From Cryptomeria japonica (lineage: Eukaryota; Streptophyta; Pinopsida; Cupressales; Cupressaceae), in NCBI RefSeq assembly GCF_030272615.1, contig NC_081413.1, positions 558,781,945 through 558,845,944 of the forward strand: 64,000 nucleotides of DNA, in the 5' to 3' direction. Shown piece after piece: positions 34,508 through 46,839 of this stretch. Under the pieces are notes generated by a model. That model saw only the letters and a program-made list of their open reading frames with translations. It searched no databases and was not told the DNA's origin. Position 1 is the first letter of the stretch, and the number at the start of each line of letters is the position of its first letter. Position numbers and translations under genes: made by a program.

Positions 34508-35298
34508 TTTTTATGGTAAAAATGGAAACAACAATATTGAAAGACTAAAATAGATTCAACCACAAAACTCTAGCCTAACAACAACAAAGATCCACCATAA
34601 CATATGAAGATTACCTAAGACAATGTAAATCAAATGAAATCACAAAGATTATACCATCACATGTCCAATAGGGTTTGAATCTCCATTCTTCCTATCTCTA
34701 TTGATCTTGCTTGATATATTTGCTCTCAGATTTTATGTGTGCGCAAGAGCTCAACAAAGAACAAAAATGTGGTTGATAGTTTGATTGCATATGAAAGTTT
34801 GAATGCTAGAATGCTTGAAGGATTGATTAGCTGATTGAAAAATAGGGTTGATGATGAAGGAAGCATCTCCTTATATAGAAGACACTATAAGAAATAGAGG
34901 GATAAGATTGAGAGGTGTAAAAGATAAATGATCCGCTAGGATTAGAGGGTAGGTAGAAGAAATAAGAAAACAATGAGAGAGTAGGTAGTGTATGAATTAA
35001 GAGATGAATGACATGTGTCATGGGTAGAAAAGGCTAATGAATTAATTAAATAAATAAAGATTTATTTAATTAATAGAAGAAGTGGGATCAATTAAATAAA
35101 TGAGATATTTATTTAATTTAGGAAAAGGATAATTTAAATAAATAAAGTATTTATTTAAATGAGGAATAAGGCTAGAAGAGGATAAATGAATTAATTAAAT
35201 AAATAAAGATTTATTTAATTAATAGAAGAATTAGGCTTAAATAATTAAATAAATAAAAATATTTATTTAATTAGACAGGACAATTTTAGGTGTCTACA
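34508..35298 (-). repeat. 5' LTR of the gypsy element
   Basis: This is the 791-bp partner of 21802-22592. Its internal end has lost the CA (minus strand ends ACCATAAAAA instead of ACA), a single-base change relative to the other LTR. Confidence 0.92.
34867..34878 (-). promoter_or_regulatory. TATA box in the 5' LTR
   Basis: The minus strand reads CTATATAAGGAG inside the LTR, conserved in the other LTR at 22161-22172. Transcription would start roughly 30 bp further on, defining R. This is inferred from sequence only. Confidence 0.55.
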
Positions 35299-35303
35299 CT
35301 AAC
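35299..35303. repeat. Target-site duplication (right) of gypsy element
   Basis: CTAAC matches 21797-21801. Confidence 0.8.
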
Positions 35304-35844
35304 AATTGATTCCTAGCCCATTTACTGTATATTTTTGTTGTGAATTGTGGCCTCAACATGGTCATTGACTTTGAGCTTTAAGGTGGCAAGGTTGTTTGCC
35401 CCACATTTGGGTAAATAGAACCTAACTTTAAACAATTTTAGGGTTTTATGGTTTTTGTTCCTGTGGACGAATTTGTAGAGGTGGGCCCAAGTTTTCTATG
35501 ATGGGATTTGTGAGCTTGTGGTTGTATTGTGTATGTGGTATGTGGTCCATCCACATGGTTTTCTCAGAGCTGACCCTCCCCTATGGGGGTTGGTGCATAT
35601 AACCTCCAACCCATGTGGCTCTTGTTTCCTCAAATCCTAAGCGTCAATAAAATGAGTGACCAAACCCTAGCCCTCGAGTGCTAAAGTAGGGTGGGCTCTT
35701 TTTTTATCACTTTTGGGCTCCAAATAGGCAATTTTTTAAAATGGTCATAACTTGGTCCTTTGACACTAAGTATAATTATAGCTATAAGGATCATAACATT
35801 GTAATTAGGTGCAAAAACTACACACTTGTGATCAACACTATAAG

Positions 35845-35884
<40 letters not shown>

Positions 35885-36267
35885 GATATTTATAAACTTG
35901 ATATATAATTCTTTAACAATGGGAGCTAAGTAAATAATACGTGGATCGCACAAGATAAGTAATTAATACAAATTATCTTATTTATAGCATAATTTGATTT
36001 AAGACATAGAATATAAAGGTTTATCTATTTTGAAATAAAAACACACATTAACAATTTCATAAAATTTAACAATTGTTTCTTGAGAGGGGGTTATTCCTCT
36101 TGATATACATGATTAGTGGCTTTCTATCAATATTTTATTTATTTATTTATATTTCTAACTGTTCAAACATTTTACTCATATAAGAATCAATATGAAATTC
36201 ATATAGCTCTTGCAAACACAATCATGGGACTAATACTAGTTCCAAAGAATCACTTGCAACCAACACA
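35304..36267. other. Repeat-derived spacer with a TAA microsatellite
   Basis: Segments match 15250-15700 and 21570-21660. A (TAA)n run occupies about 35848-35885. No gene is seen. Confidence 0.5.
35848..35885. repeat. (TAA)n microsatellite
   Basis: About 12 uninterrupted ATA/TAA triplets follow an AAGTATAATAA start that also occurs, with only about three repeats, near 21.65 and 21.72 kb. Confidence 0.95.
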
Positions 36268-36681
36268 ACTATCATCATTAATTAATTACCATAGTAAAAT
36301 AATTAATTATTCATAATTAGGCTATCTATTACTTTATTACACTTAAGCTAAACTTAGGAGTGCTTTTCTATATTTAGATTGAACTAATTATAGGTCATGG
36401 TGTCTTAACTCATCAAATAAGGACACTTGTTATGATATAACTTAATCCTCATCAAGAGTTTTAATTTTATGCTTCTATAGGCATTCATTCGTTCATTGTA
36501 ATGAATCCAATTGAATTAATCAATTCAAAACAACTTAATCTTAATATTAGATGATTGCATCAATCAATATCTCTCTCAAGATTGTATAACACTCATTCAT
36601 GACTTTTTCTCTTCAGATGTGATAGAAATTTTGGTTGCAGGTGATTTTTGAGAGCTATTGTGTTCACTATCAACTCTAACA

Positions 36682-36693
36682 TGGTATCAGAAC
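36682..36693 (+). other. Primer binding site (initiator tRNA-Met)
   Basis: TGGTATCAGAAC directly follows the CTCTAACA end of the 5' LTR. The family-standard plant primer site is TGGTATCAGAGC. Confidence 0.8.
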
Positions 36694-36889
36694 ACCAAAT
36701 ATGTAGCTTTCTATCTAAATTCTAGGTGATATGACCTTAAGAGGGAAATTTGCTCATCCTAAAGCAAAATGGGCATCATGATTAGATCTACAATGGCAAA
36801 AAACCTAAGGAATACATGTCTAAATACAAAAACTAAGAAGCTGGGAAAAAAAAAATAGTAGCAGAGGCACAAAAATTTGGCTATAGCTA

Positions 36890-37045
36890 ACCTGACTCCA
36901 AAAATGCCATGATTTTCACATAACACGAAGGTAATTCGAAAATTACAGATCTCAGTCATTCTCGACAGAACTAGTTATCTTTTATTTTTTGTTGTGTATA
37001 ACACGAAGGTTAGTCATCCATTTTGGAACCAGATTAGACATGCCC
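36890..37045. repeat. Imperfect inverted repeat
   Basis: TAACCTGACTCCAAAAATGCC near 36.89 kb and its imperfect inverse ending in GGAACCAGATTAGAC near 37.04 kb flank a doubled TAACACGAAGGT. The outer arms resemble the motif at 14600 and 15487. Confidence 0.45.
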
Positions 37046-39277
37046 CAAAAATTCATATGATCATACAAATTGTATGACCCTACAACCATAAGCTCTCAAG
37101 TGTAGGTACATGTAATAGTTACAAAATATATATATTAATATTTTTTTTTATATTTAAAAAAATCAAAAGATTTGTATGGTATGAATTGTACCCTACCCTA
37201 CACTAGCATAATCTATAGGGTTCCCACTTAGTGACCTATACTCTTTGTCAGTAGCGATGTCATCCCCAATATTGGCGACCCCAAAAAAAATCGATTAGCT
37301 AATCTTCCAATGGTGAGTGAATATTATGCATATATTCTAGCATCAATGACAAATTTCTTTGGCAATTCCATCTTGATAGTTGCACAAATATTCTATGTAC
37401 ATAAGAAGACATATTATGACTATTCTACATAATTTGACGATTATGCACATTCAGGTGATTGTATTGTTTTCTTGTAAATATTTTGTTGACATCATGTTGA
37501 CATTAATCATATGAACAACCACATTCCACCTCTTAGCCCCCATTCAGCCTAAAGGAGATTTTTTTTTTCTTTCCACCATAACTTGGGCATTTAGTATCAA
37601 AATCAAGAAAATGAGATATCATCTAAAAGTTTATTTTGAGCTTTTTTTAGTGGTATAGGCTTCAACATTAGATCTTTTTGATGATACAAGTTATTCTTAG
37701 TTGAAGTCAACTCTTCATTTTCTAATTTCGATCTCACACCTTTTTTTTGATAACTCCAATTTTCATGAATCTTATGATCCATTGGAAAGGTATTTAAGAT
37801 CTCTTTAGTTCTATCCATGCACTTTTTCTAGAATTTACCCCAAGTACATTATATTCATTTTTTTGTGCTTTCACATTTTGGTGAATTACTTGAATGTTTT
37901 AGCACCTATAAAGGATATGTTTGCATGAGATGAATTCATATGATTTGATTTATATGTATTGTGGTTATTGGTCTCTAATATTTTTATTTGAGGAGGTATC
38001 ATGGTTTTTTCTATTAAAGGTATCATGGTTTTTTCTATTCATTCTTTTGTTGTCATCTTGGAAAATTATTATTATGAGTCTTACTAAAATGACATCCTGA
38101 CACATCCTAGGTGGCTTGATATTTTTCCTTATCTAAATGGACTCATACTTGAACTAGCCACACTACTGCGTAAATCAGCTTTGGTATTATGAATGATCAT
38201 GTTGTAAGTGATTTGTTCTAGTAGTGATCTTCACAATATGTGTGTTGTATCAAACATTGATTGTCCCCACACACTTTGGACTCGACTTTGAGAGATCCGT
38301 GGAGACCCTCATTTATTCTCCATTCCCAGAGGATTCTACTACAGATTTTCTCATTCCCCTTGTAGATGTAGATTGTATACCTTATGATGATGATACTTTA
38401 AAAAATCTTGAGTACATCATAGGTCTTGCATTCTTCAGCGGTTTAGTGTCTTGTCTCCTTATTCCTACTTTCACATTGAGACCCAATATTCATCCTTTAA
38501 TTTTATTGATTATCTTGGCATCACTACATCCTTGTCCCCTATTGATTTAGTGCAATAGGACATCCATCATCTTCTAGATATAACTACTTGAGGTCCATAT
38601 CTTGTGGAAGTATCATCCTTTTTTGTGGAGTCTCAGTTTGTAAATTTTGAGGATTATCTTAAGGAAATTCATATCCAATTTGTTGAGAACCACATCATTG
38701 TTGTCTTACCATATTCATATTCTTTGGATTTTATTCTAAATTTGTCTTCATAGGTATTTGGTTGACATAATCTCATTCTAATAAGTAAAGATTTGAGAAA
38801 TTTTTAGAGATGCATCATTTGAATGGATTCTTAATTCTTCTAGTTTACAGGAATGGCTTCTCCAATCACCATTGGACCTATTTATTCATAGAAGGAGAAA
38901 TATTTCTTGTGCAAAGTAGATTGTGTTCTATCTTCAATCATTCATCATTAGCATAGGATATACTTATTTATGGAGGGATTCATATATCCTCATTTTCTCT
39001 CTCCTATGGGGACATCTTTTTTTACTTATGTGACATAAACAATTAGTGGGAGTCATATTGATTCCTCCTATTCTTTTTTTTCTTATGCATTTATTTCTTT
39101 ATGTCTCTTTGTGGAATAACTTTTTCCCCATGTGGTTTTCTCCCTTTCTCTTGTTATAAGAGATTTCATTTATTCGTATGTGGTTACCTCATCAGACCTT
39201 GTAGCTAGGATCCATGAATCCATCATTCCATTCATCACTATATTTTTAACATCTTCCTAAGCTAATATTAAGGGGGG

Positions 39278-39677
39278 TGTTGGAGTAATTAGGTAATCAC
39301 CTTATTGATTTTCATCATTAATTAACTTAGGAACCCCCTATTACTTTATTTTACACTTAAGCTAAACTTAGGAGTGATTTTTTATATTTAGATTGAGCTA
39401 ATTATAGGTCATGATATCTCAGGTCATATGATGAGGACACTTGTCATGATTTAACTCAATCCTCACCTAGGGTTTTATCTTTATTCTTTTATAAGAATGC
39501 ATCCATTCATTGTAATTAATTAATTTGAATCACTCTATTCGATACAGGTTAATCTCAGTATTAGATGCTATGTTAAGGTTTCATAGTACTCAATCATGAC
39601 TTTTTCTCTTCAAATGGGATATAATTTTGGTTGTAGGTGATTTCAAGGATCTGTGGGGTTCATGATCAACTCTAACA
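39278..39677 (+). repeat. 3' LTR of the non-autonomous element
   Basis: It starts TGTTGGAGTAATTAGG and ends AACTCTAACA, giving TG...CA ends. It matches the 5' LTR from about position 80 of the unit onward. Confidence 0.75.
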
Positions 39678-39870
39678 ATTTTAAGTATAGAGAAACAACA
39701 TATATCCCATCAAGTGGTCATTGAGACCCTTGGATGATGGAAATAACTTGAATTCACTAAAGGCAAAATATCAAGTCATTGGGGCCAACATAATATTTTT
39801 AACCATTGCAATTATGCATAACATATCCATCACCAAGTATTTTAATTATACAAATCCTTCATTTAGAGGT

Positions 39871-42800
39871 TGATTAGTCTCCACCATATACATAGAGTTG
39901 GCATAGTATGTCATGCACTCAACGCGTCAGAATTCCCAACGGGGTAACCTAATGTCCTAAGTGAAGGCTCATATAATTATTGACCAAGGATATATCTTCA
40001 AAGATGATGTCGGGTGACTAGTTGTTCGAGACATTAGTGGCTATAGGCTGACTATTCTAAAACTAATGGAATTAAATATGCTGAAACAAAATCTATTTTA
40101 AGAAGATCACTACTAATAATAAATCACAATGAATAACAGTCTAAACTACTATGGAGTTATTGTTGCTCAGGTAGCCCTTGCTTGAGTGGCTTCAATCTTA
40201 GCTATTAACATTCCATCTTCAATATACAATCTTCATTATCAAAATCATCTTCTTATTGAAAATCAAAGAGATTATATAGACTAATATCAAAAATTTCTAT
40301 TGAACAAAGAAACTACTAACAAGACTCAACACTAACTAGACACTCTCCTTCTCAACTCAACAAGATCTCAAATTTATACATGAGGCCTAAGAGCTAGATT
40401 ATTTACTGATAAAAAAAAATTATAACACATGTCCATTCTCCCATGACAATGAGGAGATGAGTTATTCCTCAACAAACTAATAATAGAAACCTAACTAACA
40501 AAAGTTGATGGTGTGACAATCCCAATCGAACTCTTACAACATCATATGAACTGTTACAACTAAAAACATGTAAAAATATGGCATAATAATTTATGGTTCA
40601 TGATTTGTTGTTTCCATAAGTTTCTTCAATGCTCCTTGACTTCAATAACTTCAAATACACAAGATCATCGATACATGGAAGAGTCCAAACTGAATTATAA
40701 CTCATTCCTTAACTATTGCCTCGATTTTTGCTAGTTTTGTCTCAGTCAACTTTCGGTGAATGTTGCTACTTAACTGTTGTGAATTAGCTCAATTGGTTTA
40801 AAGGGTTTGTGCACCTCCTTTTAATATTTCCAAATCATTTCAAATTTTTTGATATCATTAAGGAAACAAGGGAGGTATATCTATTTTACTAAGATTGGGT
40901 TTTTGACAATTTATGCACATCTAGTCAACAACTATATGGTGACAACTGTCAGCATGTTTCTTCTTCTTTCCAACTATATAACACTCAAATATATAAAATA
41001 AAAAACAGGTTAATCCTTCCACAATATTTTACATTTAATAATAACCATTAATCATAACATATTACCATTATTTAGCATTAATTAAATAGACATACAAATG
41101 CAAATCAATAATCATTTATCATAGTTAATGCTTCATATGATCAGGGTAATGTTTGGAAATCTATTGGATTAACATTATAAACATAGATAAAATATCATAA
41201 AACATGGAATGAATAGGAAAATTTATATGGTCATCATTCCCCCAGTTGAAATCTTGCTTGTCCTCAAGCAAGGGATAGATATTGGTTAAGCATGAATTTT
41301 ATCAACTTGAAATACCGTGACTTGTCTCACCTTCTTTTCAATGTATTTGTTGCTATAAAGGGTCTATAAATATTCTTTCCATGCTTTGCTGATTATCACC
41401 ATTCCTTGATCTTGGTCCATCGTCTCTTCTGTTGTATATAGTCAAGGTACAAACTTTTGTTGTTACCACTACTATTCTGCAATTGGAATCATGCTTATCA
41501 TTGTATTATTTTCCATCTTAGTGTCATTCTTTCTTCTTGTTGTGATCTCTTCATAGAAAAATATATTTTCATTGTTCTTTTCCATTCTTGATTGTTGTCC
41601 TCAAAGATTTTATAATCTAAATTCTTGTTGCAATCTTTTACTCTATTGATTTTGACATTCATCACCTCATTTTTTTCTTTGCACTTGTATCACATCTATC
41701 TTCTTTTACTTATTTTCCACTAAATCTCTTAGTGTATTCACCTCCAATATGAATGTTATTAAGGGGCTACCTTCTATCTTTTGATGTTCCTTTCCATTGT
41801 CTTAACAATGTTATTCTAGTTTGGTACATCTACCGCTAGATACTCTTCTCTTTTGTCACTTTGAGACAATAATGGCAAAGGAAATGAATACAACATGTCA
41901 AATGAATCAAACATATTCATGAATGTAGGAGGTAAGTACGAAGATATACAAGAAAGATCATCCCCCTATGGTCTAATCCAACAATATAAATCATGCATGT
42001 TGGTCTCCACTATATACATAAACTTGGCACAGTGGGTCATGCACTCAACCTGGTTGGAGTGCCCAATAGGGTAACCTAATCTCCTAAGTAGAGGCTCATT
42101 TAATTTTCAATCAGGGATGTGTCTTCCTAGATGACGTCGGCACTATATGTGCAGTAAGGAAGCCGTCTAGATTGTTCTATCAGTTGCATGTAGGAAATTA
42201 ACTAAAATCAATAAACAAAATTGAAAATATGACAATGCTAGGAACAAATCTAACTACACAATAGTGGTTGTGGGCTGATTTATTATTTGAGATAGTAGTG
42301 GGTGCAAGCTAAATGTTCTAAAACTAATGGAATTGAATATGCTAAAACAAAATCTATTCTAAGAAACTCACTACCAACAATAGAGCATAATGAATAACAA
42401 TCTAAACTACTGCAAATCTAAACTACAAGGGAGTCATAGTTCCTCAGGTGGCCCTTGCTTGAGTGGCTTCAATCTTAGCTATTAGCATTCCATCTTCAAT
42501 ATACAAGCTTCATTATCAAAACCATCTTCTTATTGAAAACCAAAGAGATTACATAAGACTAATATTAGACTTGTTGATTGAACAAAGAAACTACTAACAA
42601 GACTCAACACTTACTAGATACCCTCCTTCTCAACTCAATATGATCTCATATGTATACATGAGGCCAGAGAGTTGGATTAATTACAAACCTAAGAAAATCA
42701 AAATACGAGTCCATTCTCCCATGACAATGAGGAGATGATTTATTCCTCAGCCAATTATTAATACAAACCTAACTAACAATATTTGATGGTGTCACAATCT

Positions 42801-43509
42801 CAATTGAACTCTTACAACATCATGAATTGATACAACTGAAAACATGTAAAAACATGGGCATAATAATTAATGATTCATGAGTTGTTGTTTCCAAAAGTTT
42901 CTCCAAAGTGACTTGAACTCAATAAATCCAAATCCACGAGATCATCAAGAGGTGGATGAGTTCCAAATTGAATTATAACTCATTTCTTAACTGTTGCCTC
43001 GAATTTTGCCAATTGTCTTAGTCAACTTCTAGTGAATTTTGCTATTTAACTATAGTGAATTATCTCACACGGTTTAAACGGTTTGTGTGCTCCCTTTTAA
43101 TCTTTCCAAATTATTTTGAATATATGAATTTTTTTAAGAAACAAGGAAGATGTGCTCATTTTAATGAGACTAGGTTTTTGACGATTTATGCACGTTCAAT
43201 CAATAGCTACATAGTGACAATTGTCAACTTGTTTCTTCTTCTTTCTAGTTGTATGAATGATTCAAATATCTCACAAACAACATGTTAATCCTTCCACAAT
43301 AATTTGCATTCAATGATACCATTATCATAATATATTACAATTATTTAGCATTAACTAACTAGACATACAAATGTGAATCAATAATCATTTATCATAGTTA
43401 ATGCTTCATATGGTTAGGGTAATGTTTGGAAATGTATTGGATTAAATTTATAAATGTGGATAAGATGTCATAAAACATAGAATAATTACGACAATTCATA
43501 GGACCATCA
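39871..43509 (-). mobile_element. Non-autonomous LTR element with long LTRs and tiny interior
   Basis: Two related segments, 39871-41236 and 41998-43509, flank a 761-bp interior. On the minus strand each starts TGATGACC/TGATGGTCC. The purine tract TTTCAACTGGGGGAA precedes the left LTR, in a CTTGAGGACAAGCAAG context familiar from plant gypsy elements. The right LTR has about 150 bp absent from the left. The flanks rejoin into sequence matching 21100-21400, which lacks the insertion. No target duplication survives clearly. Confidence 0.65.
41237..41997 (-). other. Interior of the non-autonomous element
   Basis: There is no coding domain. The only clear signal is the purine tract and the palindromic CTTGCTTGTCCTCAAGCAAG at 41250-41272. 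Confidence 0.55.
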
Positions 43510-46440
43510 AAAAGAGTAAATCTTCTACCAGTATAGAGGTATTTTTCCTTTATTTCCACCATTTTCAATAAGGTTGCAAGTTGGTAGGCCAACATTGAGG
43601 TAGATTTATGAGATATATTTAATTTTTTTTTAAATTATCCTTGTGTCAATCTAGGACATAAAAATATTAAAGATGTTAGTGGTTATTTGCATAATTTTTT
43701 CTACTACAATATCAATATCATTTTTTATTACTTAAAGTTTCTTATTCACTAGCTCCACATGCAGTTATATCCTCTCTCTCCTCTAAACTATATAAAAATA
43801 TGACTCAATGTTAATTTATGAGTTTTACCCTAAGAATCATCCATTTCTTTTCAAAATGAAATAAAAGGACTAAAGCTTAATGAATCGTATCAAAGAAATA
43901 AAATTCCCTCAAGAATTTGATAATGTTGTGAACTAACCTCAATAAAAAAATTATTTACCTTAGAGATGTCATTGTTCAATATAATGGGTCGTTCTCAATT
44001 GTTCTATAAATGTTAGACATTTCTTTCTTAATCACCCTTGTACTAAACCTCACTACAATTTCAAATTTATTTTAGAGTTCTAGTAAATTTGAATATTGTT
44101 GTTCAACTGGCCTCTAATACAATAGATCTCTATAATGTGGCCCTATAGGCAAAAAAAATTGAAATTACTTTAAATCCAAGATAGATTTATGTACCTTAAC
44201 CATCTACTTTTGATATTTGTTTGACTATGTTTATAATATATAAGGTTGATGAGTTGATTTTGCAATTTCTTGAGTCTTGTTCATAAGCAGTTTGTAGGCA
44301 AATTTACTCATAATTTGGATTATTGGCCAAAATTTCATCCTCTATTTATTCCCACCCTTAAACTCATCAAAGATATTTTCCACTACTATTGTAATGATCA
44401 AATGGTTAACATCGACTCTTTTTTAATCGACGACCCTTCTCCATTTATTATTAGTATACTTAATTTCTATCTTAGGGTTACTAATTAAAACTATATCTAA
44501 ATTCCCAAATTATTATGCATCTCAACCCCTTGTTTGAATTTAAGGAAAATCTAGAATTGCAAATCCCAAGGCACCTTCTTGTGGTACAAAAATATTAACT
44601 CACCTTGATTATTAAGCTTGAAGGATCTAGATACCTTAAAACCTCTCATGTTTTGTTTACTTAATTCAGGAATCAATATTTTTAAAATCAAGCGAGTAAC
44701 CTGTGAAAATAGAGCACTTAGAGCCAAAATCACTAGATTAACATTGACCAAAGTTTCAAATTATTTTTTGACCTATACAATTTTTGGAGTAACTACTACT
44801 ATGACAACAAAGGTTTCTTCAACTATACTCTCTCAAAAACTCAACTTCCTCTTATTCCTTCTTTCAACTCTTGTGGTACACAAATCTATTTTCCATAATG
44901 TATACATATATAAGATTGATTTACTTAGACAATTTTCATATAACTCTTAACTTTATCAATGGGATCACGTGGTCTATAGTGATTAGTCTTAAGGTGAAAA
45001 TCCAAAATGTTTGCAGCCTTAACCTCCATGGTTAGTTTTACTAGAACTCATAAATTTAAAAGGCGATGGGCGATTTTGAAAAGAGGTCAACATTTTTGCT
45101 TCTCAATACTCTAGACATACCATTGATATACATTGATGATAAAATTTTATAATTAGATGATCCTTAGAAAAAATAACAATTATGACATTGCTAGTTTGCA
45201 ACTTGATGGATCAAGAGCACATAAATTTTCAACTAAAGGGAATTCATTCTTTCCTTCAATTTGCACTATTTTTGGTTCAAGGTGTGCACATTGTTTTTCA
45301 CATTTGATTGAATGGAATCAATTTTGAATTTTTGGTAGTCTCTTTAATTTTAGTTTTTTCAAAGTTGAGAATAATGGTAGGTTGGCCAAAAGGACATCCT
45401 TCTTCAAAATCTTCCAAAATTATTCTTCTTAGTATTTTATATCCCATTTTGGTAATTCATAGACATGGCTTCAATATGAATTCCATGCAAGATCTTTTGG
45501 ATTCCTAGTTCATTATTTATTTATTAGTATTCATCAATTTCTATTGAAGGTCTAGTGCTTTGTTGAGTCATTATGGGAGTAAACAAATTGAAAAGAGATG
45601 GAGATCTACATGCTTCTCTAAATATATTTGTAGTGTAAGGAGATCTTGTTTCTATTCTTCCTTGATCTTGACATAGCCTATGCATTATTGCATTATGCAA
45701 TTCATCAAGTTCATCTACCATGCTTAGAATATTATCTTCATCCTGTTTTTTTTCATGATCGAGCTCTTCAATAACAAGTTTATAAATGTCATATTTTATA
45801 GACATATTAAGTCTCCATTTGTTGCATCCCCACCATATATTTTTAGATTGTTTCTATGCTACTAAAGGTCATACAACTACAATGAATGGGATAAACATTA
45901 ATTATGTATAAAGACGTTATGTTAATTTTAATTATGTTTTAATGATATAATAAATAAAACATTTGTTGTGTAAGGATGTCCTCTTCTCTTCTTCCTTGGT
46001 CTTGGCATGGCTTATTCATTATTGTACTATGTAGTTCATCAACTTCATCTACCATGATTGGAATCTTATCTTCATCTTATTCTTCTTCATGGTCAAGCTC
46101 TTCAATAACAAGTTCATAGATGTCATCTTGTTTATAAATATCTTAGTCTCCTTTTGTTGCATCCCCACCATATAATTTTAGAGTTTGATGTATGATTATA
46201 GAGGCCATATAACTAGCATGAATGGGATAAACCAATGATTACTCATTATGAAATAACATAATGAAAATTGTAATTAAAATTAACATAATTGCATGACACC
46301 TGGATTCATACACAATGTGTATCCATAATTATTAAAACCATAATTAAGAAGCATGAATGAGATGATTAAAAAAATCATAATCTCTACACATAATTAGAAT
46401 TAACATTAATCATTATGAAATAATTAAAATCAGGAGGATC
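43510..46440. other. Decayed repeat sequence without a named gene
   Basis: Minus-strand frames at 44551-44751 and 45524-45805 (IEELDHEKKQDEDNILSMV, RLCQDQGRIETRS) look like remnants of retroelement polyprotein but cannot be assigned. The stretch 45632-45835 is duplicated, with divergence, at 45967-46180 (shared CTTCAATAACAAGTT and GTTGCATCCCCACCATATA). Confidence 0.4.
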
Positions 46441-46444
46441 AATC

Positions 46445-46830
46445 CTTAACATGTTTGTAAGAGGAAAAGCTTGACTAAGCCAATCCGCAACAACATTATC
46501 AAGTCCTTTGATATGTTTGTTGTTGTAGTTGAAACAAGAGAAGTAGTCTCACCAACAAACATGTTTTCCTCTGTCATCTTTCTCTCCATGGTCTTGTTCT
46601 CTAAATATCAAGAATTCACTACAATCTATTATGATAATGAATCTTGATAAGTGAATGAGCTTTAAAGAAAATATCTTTACAATTTCCTCACGTTATAGAT
46701 CTCTTTGTCAAATAGGATTCATTTGTTTACAAAGTCAAAGAAAACACCACTTGCATATTGTTTTCCACCTACAAAACATAAAACTCCTCCCCAAGCAATA
46801 CCGGATGCATCACTAAACAAATTATATTTT
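46445..46830 (-). pseudogene. RNase H remnant of an LTR or pararetrovirus-like element
   Basis: The minus strand reads FSDASGIAWGGVLCFVGG near 46.78 kb, the first RNase H catalytic block. Farther on it reads YNNKHIKGLDNVVADWLSQ near 46.50 kb, matching the terminal RNase H block (IKG-N-ADxLSR type). The segments are separated by stops and shifts. Ty3/gypsy and endogenous caulimovirid RNase H domains both look like this, so the source cannot be decided from the fragment. Confidence 0.6.
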
Positions 46831-46839
46831 TTAGTAGAA

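Larger units (their letters stand above)
21802..35298 (-). mobile_element. Complete non-autonomous Ty3/gypsy (Tat/Ogre-like) element with antisense ORF
   Basis: This 13.5-kb element is bounded by two 791-bp LTRs and a 5-bp target duplication (CTAAC). On the minus strand it reads: 5' LTR, primer site, about 2.8-kb leader with three 300-bp repeats, a gag-protease-integrase-tail frame, a non-coding gap, an antisense plant-mobile-domain ORF, a purine tract and the 3' LTR. The gag knuckle style (CEFHKSKG...NCHRLKNIIQDLIDRGDI) and the integrase tail (KFEPNWLGPYVI, MHLRRFY) fit the Tat lineage. Reverse transcriptase, RNase H and the integrase core are absent, so it needed helpers. Confidence 0.9.
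36268..39677 (+). mobile_element. Non-autonomous LTR element with initiator-Met primer site
   Basis: The 5' LTR (about 36268-36681, left edge decayed) is followed at once by TGGTATCAGAAC, the plant initiator-tRNA-Met primer site with one change. The 3' LTR is 39278-39677, after the purine tract TATTAAGGGGGG. The 2.6-kb interior has no gag or pol motif. One frame at 38224-38550 (FGLDFERSVETLIY, PLVDVDCIPYDDD) aligns with broken frames in the copies at 1-1400 and 11.0-12.0 kb. It is a LARD-like derivative dependent on other elements. Confidence 0.7.
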
